Part shown: positions 59,640 to 64,000 of the stretch, piece after piece
Layout of the letters: every line of letters begins with the position of its first letter
Numbering within the stretch: the stretch's first letter is position 1
Source of the DNA: Ampelocalamus luodianensis
Lineage: Eukaryota > Streptophyta > Magnoliopsida > Poales > Poaceae
Direction: 5' to 3'
Assembly: GCA_036346255.1 (NCBI GenBank)
Contig: CM070636.1
Location: forward strand, 30,697,539-30,761,538
DNA length: 64,000 nucleotides
Notes under the pieces: model-generated
What the model was told of the DNA's origin: nothing
Seen by the model: only the letters and a program-made list of their open reading frames with translations
Database searches by the model: none
Position numbers and translations under genes: made by a program

Positions 59640-62600
59640 CAGAATCTCGGCAGAGATTCGATCACCGAGAAGAAGGATGGGTAATCTGCTCGAGGCGATC
59701 TTCCGCTCCCAAGTGGCTTCATCCTCGGAGTGGTTCGACCACTGAACCTTAAGGAACTTGATCACACGGTTCCTTGTTCTGCGTTCAGCTTCATCGAGGA
59801 TACGAACGGGGCGCTCACGATAAGACAGATCTTCCTGCACATCGATATTTTCCAATGGTGTTTCCTCAACCGAACACTGAGGCATTTCTTCAATTGCGAC
59901 ACATGGAAAACATCATGCACCCCCTCAAGTGTAGCCGCAACTCCAACTTGTATGCAACAGCTCCCACTTTCTTGATGATGCGATACGCCGGACATATCGA
60001 GGAGCCAACTTGCCCTTGACAATCAAACGACGATGTCCTTCGAGGTGAGACTTTGAGATACACAAAGTCATTGGGCGGAAACTCACTCACGACGACGTCG
60101 ATCGCATAGCTCTTCCGCTCGATCGAAGCTACGGCGCAAGTGCTCACGAATCAACTGCACTTGACTTTCTGCCTCATTGATCGAATCCGGGCCAAAGAAC
60201 TGCCTTTCACGAGTTTCTGACCAGTTCAATGGTGTTCTGCAGCGCCTCCCATACAAAGCCTCAAACGGTGCCATACCGAGACTAGCTGGAAAATTTGTTG
60301 TTGTAGGAGAACTCGGCAAGCGGTAGGCACTTCTCCCAATTCTTCCCATAGGAAAGAACACAAGCACGCGAGCATGTCTTCAAGCACACAGTTGACGCGC
60401 TCCGTCGACCATCGATCCCGAGGATGATAGGCTGAGCTGAACGAAAGACGGGTCCCCATGGCTTCCTGCAGACTATGCCAAAACCGAGAGGTGAACAGAG
60501 AACCACGATCTGACACAATTGTTCGTGGCACACCATGCAGACTCACAATACGGGATATGTAAAGATCCGCTAACTGATTCACATCAATCTTCGATCGCCT
60601 TTGAAGGAAATGGGCCACCTTCGTCAATCGATCAATGATAACCCATAATGCATCCTTCCCTGCGGAGTGCGGGCGGACCGCTGATAAAATCCATGCCTCT
60701 GAAATCCCACTTCCATTCGGTATAGGTAAGGGTGAAGAAGACCACTGACGCCGATGCTCGCCTTGACACGACAACATATGTCACATCGGCCACGAACACG
60801 CAATCTCGCGCTTCATGCGAGTCCACCGAATCTCTCCGCAGATCTTGGTACATCTTGGTAGCCCCGGATGGATGGACAAAGGCGAATCATGGGCTTCTTG
60901 AAGGATCAAATCCCGCAACTCGGGGATCTTTGGGACCACGAGACGCCCCAAACCATACAACACCGTGCTCATCCTCTCGTGAAACACTTGGCCGATCCAT
61001 TCACGATGTTTTGCTTGATTTTACCCACACCATCATCGATTCTTTGTCTTTGCCTTGATTTGATCCACCAAGGTTGGTTGCACAATCGAGGCGATAAGGG
61101 AACCGTGCTCACCAAACCAAGTTGAGACGCTGAATTTCGCAAGAAGTGCCGTTGTCGCTCTTGGATCCTCAAAGTATTGCAATACACTTTTCGCTAAGTG
61201 CATCAAGAACTACATTGGCTTTGCCGGATGATATCAAGACCCATGTCATAATCTTTGATTAATTCTAGCCATCTCCTCTGCCGAGGTTCGGATCGGGCCG
61301 AGTGAATAAGTATTTCAACTCTTATGATCGAATACACCTCACGGCGGTTTCCATCAAATAATGCCGCCAAATCTTGAGTGCATGAACTCTGCGACAAGCT
61401 CTAAATCATGGGTGGGATAGTTGAGCTCATGAGGCCTCACCGCCTAGATGCATAGGCGATCGCCTTTGCCTTCTGCATAAGAACACATCCGAGTCCCGAC
61501 GAGAGGCATCGCAATAAATATCGAAGCTCTTGTGGATATCGTGAAGAGTAAGGACTGGAGTGAAGTCAATCGCCGCTTGAGCTCCCAAAGCTCTCATCAC
61601 AAGCGAGAGGATCATACAAACTTCTTGTCCTTCTTGAGCAATTCGGTCACCGGCTGCGATCTTGGAGAAGTTCTCGATAAAGCGGCGATAGTGCCAGCTA
61701 AACCAAGAAAACTCCGCACATCGTTGGTGACGACTTGGTCCCCAAGATAGAACATCGGCCGACCTTCTTTGGGATCCACGGCTATGCCTCCACCGAAAGA
61801 ACATGGCCCAAGAATGCCACTTCCTTCAACCGAACTCACATTTGTTGAACTTCGCATATAGTGGTGCTCCATGCATTTGCCCAAAACAATCTTGGATGCT
61901 CAAAGATGCTCGCTTGATCTTGGAATAAATAAGAATATCATCAATGAAGACCACCACAAATTTGTCCAAAAACTCCATGAATCATCGAATTCATCAATTT
62001 CATGAACAAAGTCGGAGCATTGGTTAATCCGAAAGACATGACGGTGTACTCGCATGAGCCATAACGAGTAGTGAAAGCCGTCTTGGAATATCCTCGATAC
62101 GATCCGGACTTGATGATAGCCCGATCTCGGATCAATCTTGAGAACACCGAGCTCTGGACAAGCGGTCAAAAAGATCATCAATGCGGGCGAGAGGATATTT
62201 GTTCTTCACCGTCACTTCATTGAGAGGGCGGTAATCAACACATACGCAAAGTCTTGTCCTTCTTCTTCACAAAGATCACCTGACAACCCCAAGGAGATGA
62301 ACGGGACGGATGAAACCCTTTGCTTGGAGCTCACCAAGTCGCTTCTTCAATTCTTCTAGCTCATTGGGAGGCATCCGATCTGCGCCAAATCGGAGCGATG
62401 CAGGCGACAACTTCGATGACAAACTCGGATCTCGAACCGAGGCATCCTGCAAATCTTGGAAAGACATCCACAAAGTCGGATACTATGGGAACATCCCGAA
62501 TTTGCAAAGGTCGGCTTCGCTTCTAATGCACATAGATGCGCCCGTGAAGGCTGCGCGAAAATCCGACTGTTCGCTGAAGAAAGTGGTGAGGTAGACAATC

Positions 62601-63015
62601 TTCTGCACAATCGATTTGCCCCAAGTGTTGGGACAACCAATCCATGCCAAGAATCACATCGGACTTGCTTTGGGTGAGCGAGAATAAGATTTGCCAAAAC
62701 CCCACTCCTTTGACTATGATAGGAACATCCGAACATCAGAATCGCTCTCATTTCGACCCGAGAGCGGATGAGCAAAGGAATTTCAAAGGAACACATGAAG
62801 ACCACTAGCGGCAGCAAATGATCTTGAAATAAAAGAATGCGATGCTCGTAATCAAATAATCTGCGGCGGGGCGAGAATTGACAAGAAGTGTACCAATCAC
62901 GACATCCGGCGCCTCGAGCCTCCTCACCAAAGGTGGTTCACTCGACCATTGCCGCACTCGGTCTTCTCAATAATCTTACAGTCGAGCGGTGACCGCTCCT
63001 CGCCCGCGTCCTCCA
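59640..63015 (-). pseudogene. Ty3/gypsy chromovirus pol, decayed
   Basis: Order on the minus strand: protease (SDVILGMDWLSQHLGQIDCA at about 62,660), RT ([12 protein letters not shown] at about 61,940), RNase H (RQRRWLELIKDYDMG at about 61,270), integrase (DALWVIIDRLTKVAHF, RTIVSDRGSLFTSRFW, STERVN at about 60,650-60,400) and a C-terminal chromodomain (YRERPVRILDEAERRTRNRV, KVQWSNHSEDEATWER at about 59,810-59,700). This is the layout of a plant chromovirus, by LTR length perhaps of the Tekay/Del type. The protease D-S-G is destroyed, and many frameshifts occur. Gag, primer site and 5' LTR are missing, because a plus-orientation LTR starts at 63,016. Confidence 0.9.
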
Positions 63016-64000
63016 TGTAACATCCCCATTTTCGACTTGTGTTTTAAGTGTAAGAAAATGAGTAGAAATTAAAACTTTTTCTTACATCATGTGTTTCTGT
63101 GTGTATTAAACAATTATTGCACTGTGGTATGGAAATACAAAGTCACAAGTCCGTTGATCATCTCACGGGAAATATTTTTCCTATGATCATGGGTTGGTAT
63201 GTGATCCCTCGAAAAATTTTACAATTTTAGAGTTGAATTGATACCTAAATTAATTTCCCAAAGTTTGACTCTAAAATCCAAACCTCTTGGTCTTCACTTT
63301 GTTCCTTGAGCGCGATTCGAGCACGGCTCGAGCCAGTGGCTCGGTCCAACCACCTAGCGCCGTCCCGAGCCCGTCTCGGTCGCTTGGGCATTCTTAGCCT
63401 CTCGATCCGCATTCAACCGTCACGACCTCCCCGCCCTTGCAAACTTTCTGAGGTCCCCTGCACCTCGGCAGTTGGATCCTAGTCCTACGGTTTAGATCTT
63501 TGGGAGGTCCCCAAAAGCCCTCCTCTGGTCCTTGTAAGAGACCTCCCCACTCTACGACCTCCTCCTGTTCTTTTACGAAGACAACCCTCGAGGCCTCCCA
63601 GGGACCTCAGTTGCCCCTTTGCAAAGACCACCCTGGGCGACCTCCTCAGCCCTCCACGACCACCCCTAGCGCTTGGGTGATCGTGGGTCATCTCTCTTGA
63701 GATCTGTGGCTCAGACCTCCCCTAAGTGTTAGGACCTCTAATACTTGGCTCAAGATCCGAGCCCTTGGATTTCAATCCAACAGCTCACGACCTCCCTAGT
63801 GGGAGCTCTGTGCTGATTTTAGCCGTTGAGCTCTTTGACCGGTCCTCCCGGGTCCTCTCACTGTCGGGTGGGCACAGGCATTATCAATTTTGTGCATGGC
63901 GGTGAGAAGCGATGCCTTGTCAACTCTAAGGTCGACAAGCGGCTATGTCGCCAACATTAAATGTCCGCGACACCTTTTGCTCAAAAGTCTCCCGACAACC
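63016..64000 (+). repeat. Ty3/gypsy LTR, plus orientation, cut by window edge
   Basis: It starts TGTAACATCCCCATTTTCGA exactly where the gypsy pol remnant ends. It shares its first 75 bp (AGTAGAAATTAAAACTTTT) and later TTGGAT/ATCCAA words with the LTR at 52,999. It continues beyond the window, so its end and internal region are unknown. Confidence 0.65.

Noticed and set aside
1..64000. CRISPR arrays, rRNA genes or complete tRNA genes
   Set aside because: No regularly spaced identical repeats with unique spacers were seen, and no full tRNA cloverleaf or rRNA sequence was recognised; TGGTATCAGAGC sites are retrotransposon primer sites, not tRNA genes.

Overview
The window is plant nuclear DNA, most probably from a grass. 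Signs are split genes with GT-AG introns, GC-rich 5' exons, Stowaway-type MITEs and dense nested Ty1/copia, Ty3/gypsy and hAT-like elements. No bacterial, organellar or viral gene organisation is seen.

Main gene. On the minus strand, fifteen exons between 46,969 and 3,752 encode a TPR-rich protein that I identify as the TFIIIC subunit GTF3C3 (tau131-like). The gene runs off the left edge, so the C-terminal part and stop codon are not in view. The exons total 2,110 nt (about 703 codons) but occupy 43.2 kb, because introns 3, 8, 10, 11, 13 and 15 are filled with transposons. All fourteen complete introns have GT-AG ends and all phases agree from exon 2 to exon 15. Exon 1 alone carries an apparent frameshift.

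Transposon layers inside the gene, left to right: the 3' part of a copia element (1-1,606); a hAT-like element holding a mini LTR element (1,614-3,325); a 3'-truncated copia (4,688-9,044) with a hAT insertion; an internally deleted copia (10,741-11,463); the 3' end of a gypsy element whose LTR holds two hAT-like elements (12,190-16,842); a copia with both LTRs and target duplication (18,365-26,019) holding a smaller copia remnant and a hAT-like element; a copia with target duplication (27,803-36,527) broken by a gag-protease-only gypsy element that itself holds a hAT-like element; and a hAT-like element enclosing half a copia (40,967-44,443).

Upstream of the gene, 48.35-53.0 kb holds exon fragments of unrelated genes, all on the minus strand: an unidentified coiled-coil exon, a PGAP3/PER1-like exon, an RPS7-like exon and two UBA1 exons. 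A hAT-like element carrying a first exon of an MEE59-like gene sits among them. This looks like gene-fragment capture, possibly by a Helitron.

The right end (53.0-64.0 kb) is a mosaic of one Ty3/gypsy chromovirus family: long LTRs in both orientations around a minus-strand pol with a chromodomain. One LTR interrupts the UBA1 fragment and another interrupts the gypsy pol.

Functionally, the window shows one probable housekeeping gene of the RNA polymerase III machinery embedded in decayed transposons. No intact transposon coding frame was found.
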